Assembly (NCBI GenBank): GCA_021779275.1
Contig: JAJYAX010000140.1
Location: 1 to 5,259, forward strand
DNA: 5,259 nt
Direction: 5' to 3'
DNA from: Deltaproteobacteria bacterium
Lineage (GTDB): Bacteria; Desulfobacterota; Desulfobulbia; Desulfobulbales; Desulfocapsaceae
In this document: positions 1 through 5,259 of the stretch, in pieces
Numbering within the stretch: the first letter of the stretch is position 1
How the letters are laid out: every line of letters begins with the position of its first letter
Program-made: the position numbers and the translations under genes
The notes under the pieces: generated by a model
What the model was told of the DNA's origin: nothing
The model's input: only the letters and a program-made list of their open reading frames with translations
Database searches by the model: none

Positions 1-7
1 CCTGCAT
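1..7 (-). CDS. Possible start of the gene after rpoN (edge fragment)
   Basis: An ATG on the minus strand begins five bases after the rpoN stop and reads Met-Gln before the window ends. In many Proteobacteria the gene directly after rpoN is hpf (ribosome hibernation factor), whose product often begins Met-Gln. The short spacing fits translational coupling, but no clear Shine-Dalgarno sequence is visible. Two codons cannot identify a protein, so this is a context guess only. Confidence 0.22.
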
Positions 8-12
8 GGTTT

Positions 13-1467
13 CTAATTGTGCTGCCGACGGTGTTTCACCGGTGCTATCTTGAGCTGCTCCCTGTACTTTGCAACGGTCCGGCGAGCGATATCTATATTG
101 TTTTCCGCAAGTTTCATCGAGATGGCATGGTCGCTCAGGGGTCTGTTCTTGTCCTCGTCCATGATCATTTTTTTGATCCTGGTCCTGATGGATTCCGAGG
201 CCAGGGCCTCACCGCCCTGCCGGGGAATGGCCGTGGAGAAGAAATATTTCAGTTCGTAGATCCCTTGCGGGGTATGGGCGTATTTGTTGGATGTCACCCT
301 GCTGATTGTCGATTCATGCATTTCGATATCCTCGGCCACATCCCTGAGGATCAGGGGCTTCAGATACTTGGGGCCATGTTCGAAGAAATCATGCTGGAAC
401 CGCAGCAGGCTCTCCATGACCTTATAGATGGTCCGTTGCCTCTGATGAATGGACTTGATGAACCATTCGGCATTCTTGAGCTTATCCGCCACATAATTGC
501 GGGATTCCTTGGGGATGGGAGCGGTGCTTTTCAGGAGATCCTGGTAATAGGAGGACAGTTTCAGCCGCGGCAGGTCGTCATCGTTTAGGCGGATTATATA
601 TTCACCATCGATTTTCAGGACATAGACATCGGGGACGATGTAGTTTGTCTCTCCTTCCGAGTAGGGCAGGCCGGGGAAGGGGGTAAGCTCCGAGACGATG
701 TAGTCGATGGCGCTCAGGATTTCCGATTTTTTCCGGCCGGTCGCCCTGACCAGGGCCTTGTAATTTTTGGTCTCCAGGAGCGGGAGGTGGTTTTTGACGA
801 TCTCGGCGGCCAGTGATCGTCCCTGTCCCAGCCGTTCGAGCTGGAGATAGAGGGATTCGCTCACGTCCCGCGCGGCGATACCCGACGGGTCCAGGTCCTG
901 CACAACCTCGAGGACATACTCCGCCGTGTCCCGGTCACAGGCGTTTTTTTCCATGATCTCATCGATGTCGGTTTCCAGAAAGCCGTATCTGTTCAGGTTG
1001 CCGGCGATGAAGTAGGCGATTTCTTTCTCGGTTTCATCCAGCTCGGCATGGGCGAGCTGCCATTTCAGATACGCTAAAAGGCCAGGTTTTTCCGAGATGA
1101 AGTCAAATTGCGAGGGGGCGTCCGCCGGGGGGGTCTCATGGGCGAAGGAAAAATTACTGTCGAAATTGTTGGCATAATCCGCCCAGTTGATCTCGGCGAT
1201 ATTCTCCGAGGTGGTAATGCGTTCGGTATAGTCCTTTTCGGGTTGATCCCAGGTGTTTTCCACCGTGGACGACAGGCTCTGCGGATGCTCCGGCGTTTCC
1301 AAAGGGGAGAGGTCCTCTTCCAGCGCCGGGTTTTGCTCGATTTCCGCTTGCAGCGCCACCGACAGTTCCAGCCGGTTGAGCTGGAGCAGCTTGATGGCCT
1401 GGCGGAGCTGCGGGGTCATCACCAGTTTCTGGATCAGCTTGAGCTGTTGTCGTAATTCAAGGGCCAT
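13..1467 (-). CDS. rpoN: RNA polymerase sigma-54 factor RpoN
   Basis: Sigma-54 directs core RNA polymerase to -24/-12 promoters and needs an AAA+ enhancer-binding activator to open DNA. The 484-residue product has the usual length and all family regions. Residues 1-50 are the glutamine- and leucine-rich activator-interaction region I (for example KLVMTPQLRQAIKLLQL). An acidic linker follows, then the core-binding domain at roughly 120-310. A helix-turn-helix lies near 372-408 (LRDVAEDIEMHESTISR), and the RpoN box ARRTVAKYRE that reads the -24 element is at 461-470. The start ATG lies five bases after the lptB stop with no strong ribosome site, so translation is probably coupled to lptB. No residue looks damaged. 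The lptA-lptB-rpoN order is a well-known conserved neighbourhood; RpoN itself has no direct role in LPS export. Confidence 0.97.
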   Translation of the reverse strand: MALELRQQLKLIQKLVMTPQLRQAIKLLQLNRLELSVALQAEIEQNPALEEDLSPLETPEHPQSLSSTVENTWDQPEKDYTERITTSENIAEINWADYANNFDSNFSFAHETPPADAPSQFDFISEKPGLLAYLKWQLAHAELDETEKEIAYFIAGNLNRYGFLETDIDEIMEKNACDRDTAEYVLEVVQDLDPSGIAARDVSESLYLQLERLGQGRSLAAEIVKNHLPLLETKNYKALVRATGRKKSEILSAIDYIVSELTPFPGLPYSEGETNYIVPDVYVLKIDGEYIIRLNDDDLPRLKLSSYYQDLLKSTAPIPKESRNYVADKLKNAEWFIKSIHQRQRTIYKVMESLLRFQHDFFEHGPKYLKPLILRDVAEDIEMHESTISRVTSNKYAHTPQGIYELKYFFSTAIPRQGGEALASESIRTRIKKMIMDEDKNRPLSDHAISMKLAENNIDIARRTVAKYREQLKIAPVKHRRQHN

Positions 1468-1472
1468 ACGCG

Positions 1473-2144
1473 TTACATGCTGAAATTTTCGCCAAGATAG
1501 AGTTTGCGGGCTACCTCGCTTTCTATGATATCATCGGCAACCCCGCTTGTCAGTATCTGGCCTGCATTCATGATATAGGCGAAATCACAGACCTGCAGGG
1601 TCTCGCGAACATTGTGGTCGGAGATGAGTATACCCAGCCCCCGGCTTTTCAGGTTCAAAATAATCTTCTGCAGCTCTATCACCGCCAGGGGATCGATGCC
1701 GGCAAAGGGTTCGTCCAGAAGGATGAACCGCGGCCGGGTGGCCAGGGCGCGCATGATCTCCACCCTTCTGCGTTCCCCCCCGGAGAGGGAGTGCCCTTTA
1801 TGATCGCGGAGATGCTCGATCCCCAGATCCGCCATCAACTCGTTGATCCGGCTGGTTATCTCATTTTTGGGAAGACCTAAGGGTTCCAGCACGATGCGGA
1901 CATTCTCCTCGACGGTCAGCTTTTTAAAGACCGATGGCTCCTGGGCGAGATAGGAAATACCTTTCAAGGCCCTCTTGTGGATGGGGAGAGTGGTTATCTC
2001 TTCGCCGTCCAGCAGGATGGATCCCGAGGTCGGCCGAATAAAACCGGCGATGGAGTAGAACGAGGTGGTCTTGCCGGCGCCGTTCGGTCCCAGAAGGCCG
2101 ACGACGACCCCGGTGTTGACTTCCAGACAAACCCCGTTCATCAC
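1473..2144 (-). CDS. lptB: LPS export ABC transporter ATPase LptB (main reading frame, N-terminus offset by a frameshift)
   Basis: LptB is the cytoplasmic ATPase of the LptB2FG complex, which extracts lipopolysaccharide from the inner membrane and pushes it along the Lpt bridge. In this 223-residue frame, opening at a GTG, the ABC elements are in order: Walker A GPNGAGKT at 19-26, Q-loop glutamine 68 (YLAQEPSVF), signature LSGGE at 120-124, Walker B ILLDEP at 141-146 with catalytic Glu145, and H-loop His177 (SDHN). The C-terminus YLGENF is typical of LptB. The family is about 240 residues. The missing N-terminal strand and A-loop tyrosine are encoded just upstream in another frame (2141-2194), so the GTG is probably not the native start. 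Adding that segment gives 240 residues and puts the Walker A lysine at 42 and the Q-loop glutamine at 85, the E. coli LptB numbering. LptF and LptG partners are not in the window. Confidence 0.93.
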   Translation of the reverse strand: MMNGVCLEVNTGVVVGLLGPNGAGKTTSFYSIAGFIRPTSGSILLDGEEITTLPIHKRALKGISYLAQEPSVFKKLTVEENVRIVLEPLGLPKNEITSRINELMADLGIEHLRDHKGHSLSGGERRRVEIMRALATRPRFILLDEPFAGIDPLAVIELQKIILNLKSRGLGILISDHNVRETLQVCDFAYIMNAGQILTSGVADDIIESEVARKLYLGENFSM

Positions 2145-2194
2145 GGTCTGCCGCCGTACCGTTTAACGATATTCCGTGTTTCGAGAAGTGCCAT
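2141..2194 (-). pseudogene. lptB: Out-of-frame 5' end of lptB (17 codons, then TGA)
   Basis: From the ATG at 2194 the minus strand reads MALLETRNIVKRYGG, then Arg-Pro and a TGA at 2143-2141. This is the expected LptB N-terminus, including the A-loop tyrosine at position 13 that stacks on the ATP adenine. The remaining ATPase continues in a different frame through GTG ATG AAC. Adding one base in the GGCGGCAG stretch (about 2148-2155) fuses the two parts as YGG-Q-TVMNGV with the family's exact spacing. The TGA overlaps the GTG/ATG restart, so reinitiation is conceivable. A one-base assembly or sequencing deletion, for example a GGG read as GG, is the simplest explanation; a true frameshift mutation is the alternative. 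The ATG is 44 bases after lptA, and the only ribosome-site-like word, GGACAG, is rather far upstream. Confidence 0.85.
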
Positions 2195-2238
2195 GTAAAA
2201 AGAAACTGTCCGTAGTTGAATGAATTCCCGGTTCCGTC

Positions 2239-2790
2239 TTATTTCGGTTGTATGGTCATATTCACCCGGGAGGATCTGTTCTTCGCGCCGGAGACATCGC
2301 CTATGGTGGCCTCCGGGCGTCCGCCCACCACCTCGGAACGTCCCTGATCGAGATAATAGATGATCTTTTCCCCGGTGACCATGTTCTGACCCTGCCAGGC
2401 CTTGGCCTTCCCCGTCAGGATGACCTGCCGGACCTTTTTGATGTAGAGCATCTTCTGCGACGAACCGAGCCAGTCATCTTTCGAGACCTCGACATTTCCG
2501 TCGCAGGTGAGTTTTTCCACCTGCTGGCTTTTCTTTTCGGCGGTGCTGGTTATCTTGTCGGCCTGGGTATAAAAAACGGTCATCTCGTCACAACGAATCC
2601 GGACATTCCCCTGTCTGGCGTCGACATCACCCGAGAACTGGACGCTGTTGGTTTTTTCCACCGAGGACATATGATTCGCCTCAATCTGGATGGGGGATTC
2701 CTCTGCTGCAAAAAGAGGGCAAGCCACCAGAAGCAAAGAGAATATGAAGGAAAACGATGTGACTGAACACATGAATGACCGGCGATTCAT
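2239..2790 (-). CDS. lptA: LPS transport periplasmic protein LptA (OstA-like)
   Basis: LptA subunits stack into the beta-jellyroll bridge that carries lipopolysaccharide across the periplasm from LptC to LptD. The 183-residue length fits the family. Residues 1-28 form a Sec signal (positive start MNRR, hydrophobic core FSFIFSLLLVACPLF). The mature part opens with PIQIEANHM followed by an OstA-like beta-strand pattern: FSGDVDARQGNVRIRCDEM at 52-70, LTCDGNVEVS at 94-103, and LTGKAKAWQGQNMVTGEKI at 125-143 ending in YYLDQGRSEV. A conventional signal peptidase I cut near residues 28-29 is plausible, but LVAC at 21-24 also matches a lipobox. The start has a good GGAG ribosome site seven bases upstream. 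It is the first gene of the minus-strand operon; no lptC precedes it, because the upstream neighbour is the divergent argB. Confidence 0.9.
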   Translation of the reverse strand: MNRRSFMCSVTSFSFIFSLLLVACPLFAAEESPIQIEANHMSSVEKTNSVQFSGDVDARQGNVRIRCDEMTVFYTQADKITSTAEKKSQQVEKLTCDGNVEVSKDDWLGSSQKMLYIKKVRQVILTGKAKAWQGQNMVTGEKIIYYLDQGRSEVVGGRPEATIGDVSGAKNRSSRVNMTIQPK

Positions 2791-2797
2791 ACGGGAT

Positions 2798-2801
2798 CTC
2801 C
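2798..2801 (-). promoter_or_regulatory. Shine-Dalgarno of lptA
   Basis: GGAG on the minus strand sits seven bases before the ATG at 2790, which is optimal spacing. It supports this ATG as the lptA start and the full signal peptide. Confidence 0.7.
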
Positions 2802-2841
2802 ATTAAATGCACGAAAAACGACTAATGCAATTACCGAGCCT

Positions 2842-2870
2842 GTTATAACCCAATGGTTTATGATTGTAAA
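2842..2870 (-). promoter_or_regulatory. Probable sigma-70-type promoter for lptA-lptB-rpoN
   Basis: On the minus strand a -35 box TTTACA (2870-2865, five of six consensus bases) and a -10 box TATAAC (2847-2842, five of six) are separated by exactly 17 bases. Transcription would start near 2835, giving a leader of roughly 45 bases that ends with the lptA ribosome site. It does not overlap the argB promoter. The -10 box lies in a short palindrome, GTTATAAC. Confidence 0.65.
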
Positions 2871-2889
2871 GGTGCGGTATGTTCCCTCC

Positions 2890-2915
2890 CCTGTAACAAT
2901 TGCTTTACTTACAGG
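2890..2915. repeat. Inverted repeat CCTGTAA-N12-TTACAGG, candidate operator
   Basis: Two perfectly complementary 7-base arms (2890-2896 and 2909-2915) flank a 12-base spacer. The right arm touches the argB -35 box (2904-2909). It lies upstream of the predicted start sites in both directions, so it would act as DNA rather than as an RNA hairpin. Arm centres are 19 bases apart, close to two helical turns, as is usual for dimeric repressors. It does not match the E. coli ARG box, so the regulator is unknown. Confidence 0.45.
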
Positions 2916-2932
2916 TGATGAAAAAGTACAAT
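2904..2932 (+). promoter_or_regulatory. Probable sigma-70-type promoter for argB-argD
   Basis: The -35 box TTTACT (2904-2909, four of six) and -10 box TACAAT (2927-2932, five of six) are separated by 17 bases. The predicted start near 2939 leaves a leader of about 75 bases before the argB ATG. The overlap of the -35 box with the inverted repeat at 2890-2915 suggests control by a DNA-binding protein. Confidence 0.6.
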
Positions 2933-2955
2933 AGAAGGGAATATCACGATTTTTT

Positions 2956-2972
2956 CCTGTTGGAACCTGTTG
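2956..2972 (+). repeat. Direct repeat CCTGTTG, ten-base period, in the argB leader
   Basis: CCTGTTG occurs at 2956-2962 and again at 2966-2972, exactly ten bases apart, within the predicted argB leader. It resembles the CCTGTAA arm of the upstream inverted repeat. It could be an accessory protein site or chance; nothing else in the leader explains it. Confidence 0.35.
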
Positions 2973-3015
2973 TTGAAATAAAAACCGGCAAAAATATTAT
3001 TTGTGGAACCAGGCA

Positions 3016-3906
3016 ATGAAAGAGAGTATTGAAAAGGCCAAGATACTGATTGAGTCGCTGCCCTATATGCAGCAGTTCAGAAATAAAATCGTGGTGATCA
3101 AGTATGGTGGTCACGCGATGGTCGATGAGAACCTGAAGAGGCAGTTTGCCCTCGATGTGATCCTGATGAAACAGATCGGGATCAATCCCGTCATTGTCCA
3201 TGGCGGCGGTCCGCAGATCAACCGCCTGCTTGACCGGCTGGACATCAAACCCAACTATATACAGGGGATGCGGGTGACCGACGGCGAGACAATGGATGTG
3301 GTGGAGATGGTCCTGGTCGGCAAGGTGAATAAGGAGATCGTCGGGATGATCAACCATTGCGGCGGCAAGGCGGTCGGACTTTCCGGCCGGGATGGCGATC
3401 TGGTCTGCGCCAAAAAAATGAAGATGAGCGCCAAAGGGAAAAAGGCCCCGGTGGAAACGACGCCGCCGGAGCTCATCGATCTTGGCCGGGTGGGCCAGGT
3501 GACCCGGATCAATTCGGAGGTGCTGCAGGCCCTTGACCGGGGGGATTTTATCCCGGTGATTGCCCCGGTGGGGGTCGGAGAAGACGGCAGGGCCTTTAAT
3601 ATCAACGCCGATCTGGTGGCCGGGGCCATTGCCGGCGAACTGAAGGCCGCCAAGCTCATCCTGCTCACCGATGTGGAAGGCGTGAAGGGCAAGGACGGCA
3701 AACTGCTTACCTCCCTGCAGCGCAGGGATCTGGAAGCCCTCATTGCCGATGAGACCATAGTCGGAGGAATGATTCCCAAGGTCCGCTGCTGCGGACAGGC
3801 GCTGGATAATGGTGTGGCCAAGACCCATATCGTCGACGGCCGGGTGGAACATGCGATCCTCTTAGAAATATTTACCCAGCAGGGTGTGGGAACGGAGATA
3901 GTGTGA
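3016..3906 (+). CDS. argB: N-acetylglutamate kinase ArgB
   Basis: ArgB phosphorylates N-acetyl-L-glutamate with ATP, the second step of arginine biosynthesis, in the cytoplasm. The ATG at 3016 gives 296 residues, normal for the family, and places the conserved helix [15 protein letters not shown] at the start. An in-frame TTG at 3001 would add five residues but is less likely; a GGA at 3005-3007 lies eight bases before the ATG. Visible motifs are the phosphate-binding KYGGHAM at 29-35, VHGGGPQIN at 61-69, GLSGRDG at 121-127, [19 protein letters not shown] at 195-213, LTDVEGV at 217-223 and GGMIPK at 250-255 with the catalytic-site lysine. The N-terminal LPY helix together with the C-terminal [17 protein letters not shown] stretch at 279-295 matches the hexameric, arginine-inhibited class, so feedback inhibition is expected. 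It is the first gene of the arg operon, one base before argD. Confidence 0.96.
   Translation: MKESIEKAKILIESLPYMQQFRNKIVVIKYGGHAMVDENLKRQFALDVILMKQIGINPVIVHGGGPQINRLLDRLDIKPNYIQGMRVTDGETMDVVEMVLVGKVNKEIVGMINHCGGKAVGLSGRDGDLVCAKKMKMSAKGKKAPVETTPPELIDLGRVGQVTRINSEVLQALDRGDFIPVIAPVGVGEDGRAFNINADLVAGAIAGELKAAKLILLTDVEGVKGKDGKLLTSLQRRDLEALIADETIVGGMIPKVRCCGQALDNGVAKTHIVDGRVEHAILLEIFTQQGVGTEIV
3894..3897 (+). promoter_or_regulatory. Shine-Dalgarno of argD inside the argB 3' end
   Basis: GGAG lies ten bases before the argD ATG and within the last argB codons. With only one base between the argB TGA and the argD ATG, this supports coupled translation of the two enzymes. Confidence 0.5.
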
Positions 3907-3907
3907 G

Positions 3908-5107
3908 ATGAGTGTCGAAAATGAGAAAATAAAACAACGGGCCGATGCGGTATTTGTTGGGAATTACAACCGGAATCCGGCGGCCTTCGTCAAGGGTGAG
4001 GGGTGCAGGCTTATTGATGCCGACGGGCGGGAGTATCTGGATTTTCTCTCCGGGATCGCGGTCTGCGCCCTGGGGCATTGCCATCCGGCGGTGACCGAGG
4101 CCATCCGTAGGCAGGCGGGCGAGCTGGTTCATGTCTCCAACCTCTTCTATACCGGACCACAGACGGAACTGGCCGAGCTGCTGGTCGCCCATACCTTCGC
4201 GGACAAGGTCTTTTTCGCCAACAGCGGTGCCGAGGCCAACGAGGCGGCGATCAAACTTGCCCGTATCGCCTCGGAGCCCGGACGGTACGAGATCATCTCC
4301 CTGGAGGGATCCTTCCACGGTCGGACCCTGGCCACGGTGGCGGCCACGGGCCAGACGAAATTTCATCAGGGCTTTGAGCCGATGCCGGAGGGCTTCGTCC
4401 ATGCCCCGTTTGGGAATCTGATGGTCCTGGATAACATGATCACCGACAACACCTGCGCGATCCTCTGTGAACCACTCCAGGGAGAGAGCGGGGTGCGGCC
4501 GCTTTCCAAGGAATATCTGCAAGGCATCCGGGCGCTCTGCGACAGGCACGGCCTGCTGCTGATCTTTGACGAGGTCCAGACCGGCATGGGCAGAACGGGG
4601 ACGCTGTTTGCCTATGAACAGCTGGGGGTGACGCCTGATATCATGACGGTGGCCAAGGGCCTGGGCAACGGCCTGCCCATCGGGGCCATGCTGACGACCA
4701 GGGACATTGCGCGGGCCCTGGCACCGGGGACCCATGCCTCGACCTTCGGCGGCAATCCGGTGGCGGCCGCGGCGGCGGTCGCCACCCTGGAGATCATGCT
4801 GGCCGAAGGTTTCCTGGCAGGAGTCCGGGAGCGGGGGCTGTATTTCAGTGAACAGCTGCAGGGGCTGGTCCCGCGTTTCCCGAACCTGCTTTCCGGGGTC
4901 AGAGGTCTGGGGATGATCTGGGCCCTGGTGCTGACGGAGGCCGGAGTTGTCCGAGGGACCGAGCTGGTGCGGAAGATGTTTGATCGCGGCTATCTGATCA
5001 ACTTTGCCGGAAATTCCGCCCTGCGCTTTGTCCCGCCGCTTATCGTGACCGCAGGCGAGATCGACCGGCTCATCGCCGCCCTGGCTGAGGTCTTTGCCGA
5101 ATTTTAG
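3908..5107 (+). CDS. argD: Acetylornithine aminotransferase ArgD (class III PLP enzyme)
   Basis: ArgD transfers the amino group of glutamate to N-acetylglutamate semialdehyde, giving N-acetylornithine; some family members also serve as succinyldiaminopimelate aminotransferase in lysine synthesis. The 399 residues match the family length. Class III fold-type I motifs are in order: substrate-side SNLFYT near 77-82, the phosphate-binding loop NSGAEANEAA at 105-114, SFHGRT at 135-140, EPLQGESGV at 188-196, FDEVQTGMGRTG at 220-231 with Asp221 contacting the pyridine nitrogen, the Schiff-base Lys250 in TVAKGLGNG, and HASTFGGNP at 276-284. The C-terminus carries LRFVPPLIVT, as in ArgD. Gamma-aminobutyrate and ornithine aminotransferases share the fold, but the position between argB and a probable argF favours ArgD. 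No truncation or missing key residue is seen. Confidence 0.95.
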   Translation: MSVENEKIKQRADAVFVGNYNRNPAAFVKGEGCRLIDADGREYLDFLSGIAVCALGHCHPAVTEAIRRQAGELVHVSNLFYTGPQTELAELLVAHTFADKVFFANSGAEANEAAIKLARIASEPGRYEIISLEGSFHGRTLATVAATGQTKFHQGFEPMPEGFVHAPFGNLMVLDNMITDNTCAILCEPLQGESGVRPLSKEYLQGIRALCDRHGLLLIFDEVQTGMGRTGTLFAYEQLGVTPDIMTVAKGLGNGLPIGAMLTTRDIARALAPGTHASTFGGNPVAAAAAVATLEIMLAEGFLAGVRERGLYFSEQLQGLVPRFPNLLSGVRGLGMIWALVLTEAGVVRGTELVRKMFDRGYLINFAGNSALRFVPPLIVTAGEIDRLIAALAEVFAEF

Positions 5108-5240
5108 GGAAATTCTTTGCAAATCACCTCTATTTCTGTAATTATTGGCGTTTTCCCCGATGATCAAGAGAGGTGTTCTGGCAGGGGAGAGGTGAATATC
5201 CGGAAAAAGCACCCTTCCGGTAGGGAATGAGGTAAAGAGC
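5108..5240 (+). other. argD-argF spacer with complementary repeats
   Basis: This AT-richer 133-base spacer is long compared with the one-base argB-argD junction. CACCTCT at 5125-5131 is complementary to two copies of AGAGGTG at 5169-5175 and 5188-5194, and to the second over eight bases, so two alternative pairings are possible. A third stem CCGGAA/TTCCGG (5200-5205 with 5215-5220) ends nine bases before the argF ribosome site. A short frame, MIKRGVLAGER (5160-5195), with two arginine codons crosses both repeats but has no ribosome site. No stem followed by a T-run is seen, so a classical terminator is not supported. Confidence 0.4.
5229..5232 (+). promoter_or_regulatory. Shine-Dalgarno of the gene starting at 5241
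   Basis: GAGG lies eight bases before the ATG at 5241. It makes this ATG a convincing translation start even though only 19 bases of the gene are visible. Confidence 0.6.
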
Positions 5241-5259
5241 ATGCCGAAACATTTATTGT
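5241..5259 (+). CDS. argF: Probable ornithine carbamoyltransferase ArgF, first six codons only
   Basis: The ATG with a GAGG ribosome site opens the frame MPKHLL and runs off the window. Ornithine carbamoyltransferases of many bacteria begin with a similar Lys-His/Asp-Leu-Leu stretch, and argF commonly follows argB-argD. The enzyme makes citrulline from ornithine and carbamoyl phosphate. Six residues cannot prove the family, so the identification rests mainly on context. Confidence 0.55.

Noticed and set aside
19..588. 189-residue plus-strand frame opposite the 3' part of rpoN
   Set aside because: The complementary strand encodes the RpoN DNA-binding domain with an intact RpoN box; this frame is its shadow.
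2961..2976. Sigma-54 promoter (TGGAAC followed by TTGA) before argB
   Set aside because: The GG and the downstream element are out of register and the GC of the -12 box is absent, while a better sigma-70-type promoter lies upstream.
3001..3015. TTG at 3001 as the argB start
   Set aside because: It would add only MWNQA before the conserved N-terminal helix; the ATG at 3016 has an upstream GGA at suitable spacing and is the more usual start codon.
2944..3852. 302-residue open frame on the minus strand opposite argB
   Set aside because: It mirrors the ArgB codon pattern, is rich in His, Asp and Leu as antisense frames are, and has no recognisable domain.
5200..5220. Rho-independent terminator after argD
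   Set aside because: The CCGGAA/TTCCGG stem is only six pairs and is followed by TAGGGAATGAGG, not a T-run; it sits too close to the argF ribosome site to act as an ordinary terminator.
3872..5242. 456-residue open frame on the minus strand opposite argD
   Set aside because: It lies antisense to a clear ArgD and has low-complexity, proline-, glycine- and histidine-rich composition, as expected from a GC-rich complementary frame. No motif or ribosome site supports it.

Overview
The window looks like chromosomal housekeeping DNA from a Gram-negative bacterium. It carries the Lpt lipopolysaccharide-export genes lptA and lptB next to the sigma-54 gene rpoN, an arrangement typical of Proteobacteria and related phyla. 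GC-rich coding sequence and a compact argB-argD-(argF) cluster suggest a deltaproteobacterial (Desulfobacterota) relative. That placement comes from protein style and gene order only and is moderate to low confidence.

Left half, minus strand (read right to left): lptA (periplasmic LPS-bridge protein), lptB (LPS-export ABC ATPase) and rpoN (sigma-54). They appear to form one operon led by a good sigma-70-type promoter at 2842-2870. A start codon just past rpoN, at the left edge, may open the next gene (often hpf in this neighbourhood), but only two codons are visible. The 5' end of lptB carries an apparent single-base frameshift. An in-frame start with the expected N-terminus (MALLETRNIVKRYGG) runs into a TGA at codon 18, and the rest of the ATPase continues in another frame.

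Middle (2791-3015): an AT-rich divergent intergenic region with two convincing promoters, one per direction. A perfect 7-bp inverted repeat overlaps the argB -35 box, and several CCTGT-type words lie on both sides.

Right half, plus strand: argB (N-acetylglutamate kinase, with features of the arginine-inhibited type), argD (acetylornithine aminotransferase) one base later, a 133-base spacer with complementary repeats, and the first six codons of a probable argF (ornithine carbamoyltransferase). Together these cover phosphorylation of N-acetylglutamate, transamination to N-acetylornithine and carbamoylation of ornithine. The ArgC step and the deacetylation step are not encoded here.

I see no mobile element, CRISPR array, rRNA or tRNA, and no evidence of a novel multi-gene system. 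The points worth a second look are the lptB frameshift, the putative operator in the divergent region, the possible lipobox in LptA and the repeat-bearing leader before argF.
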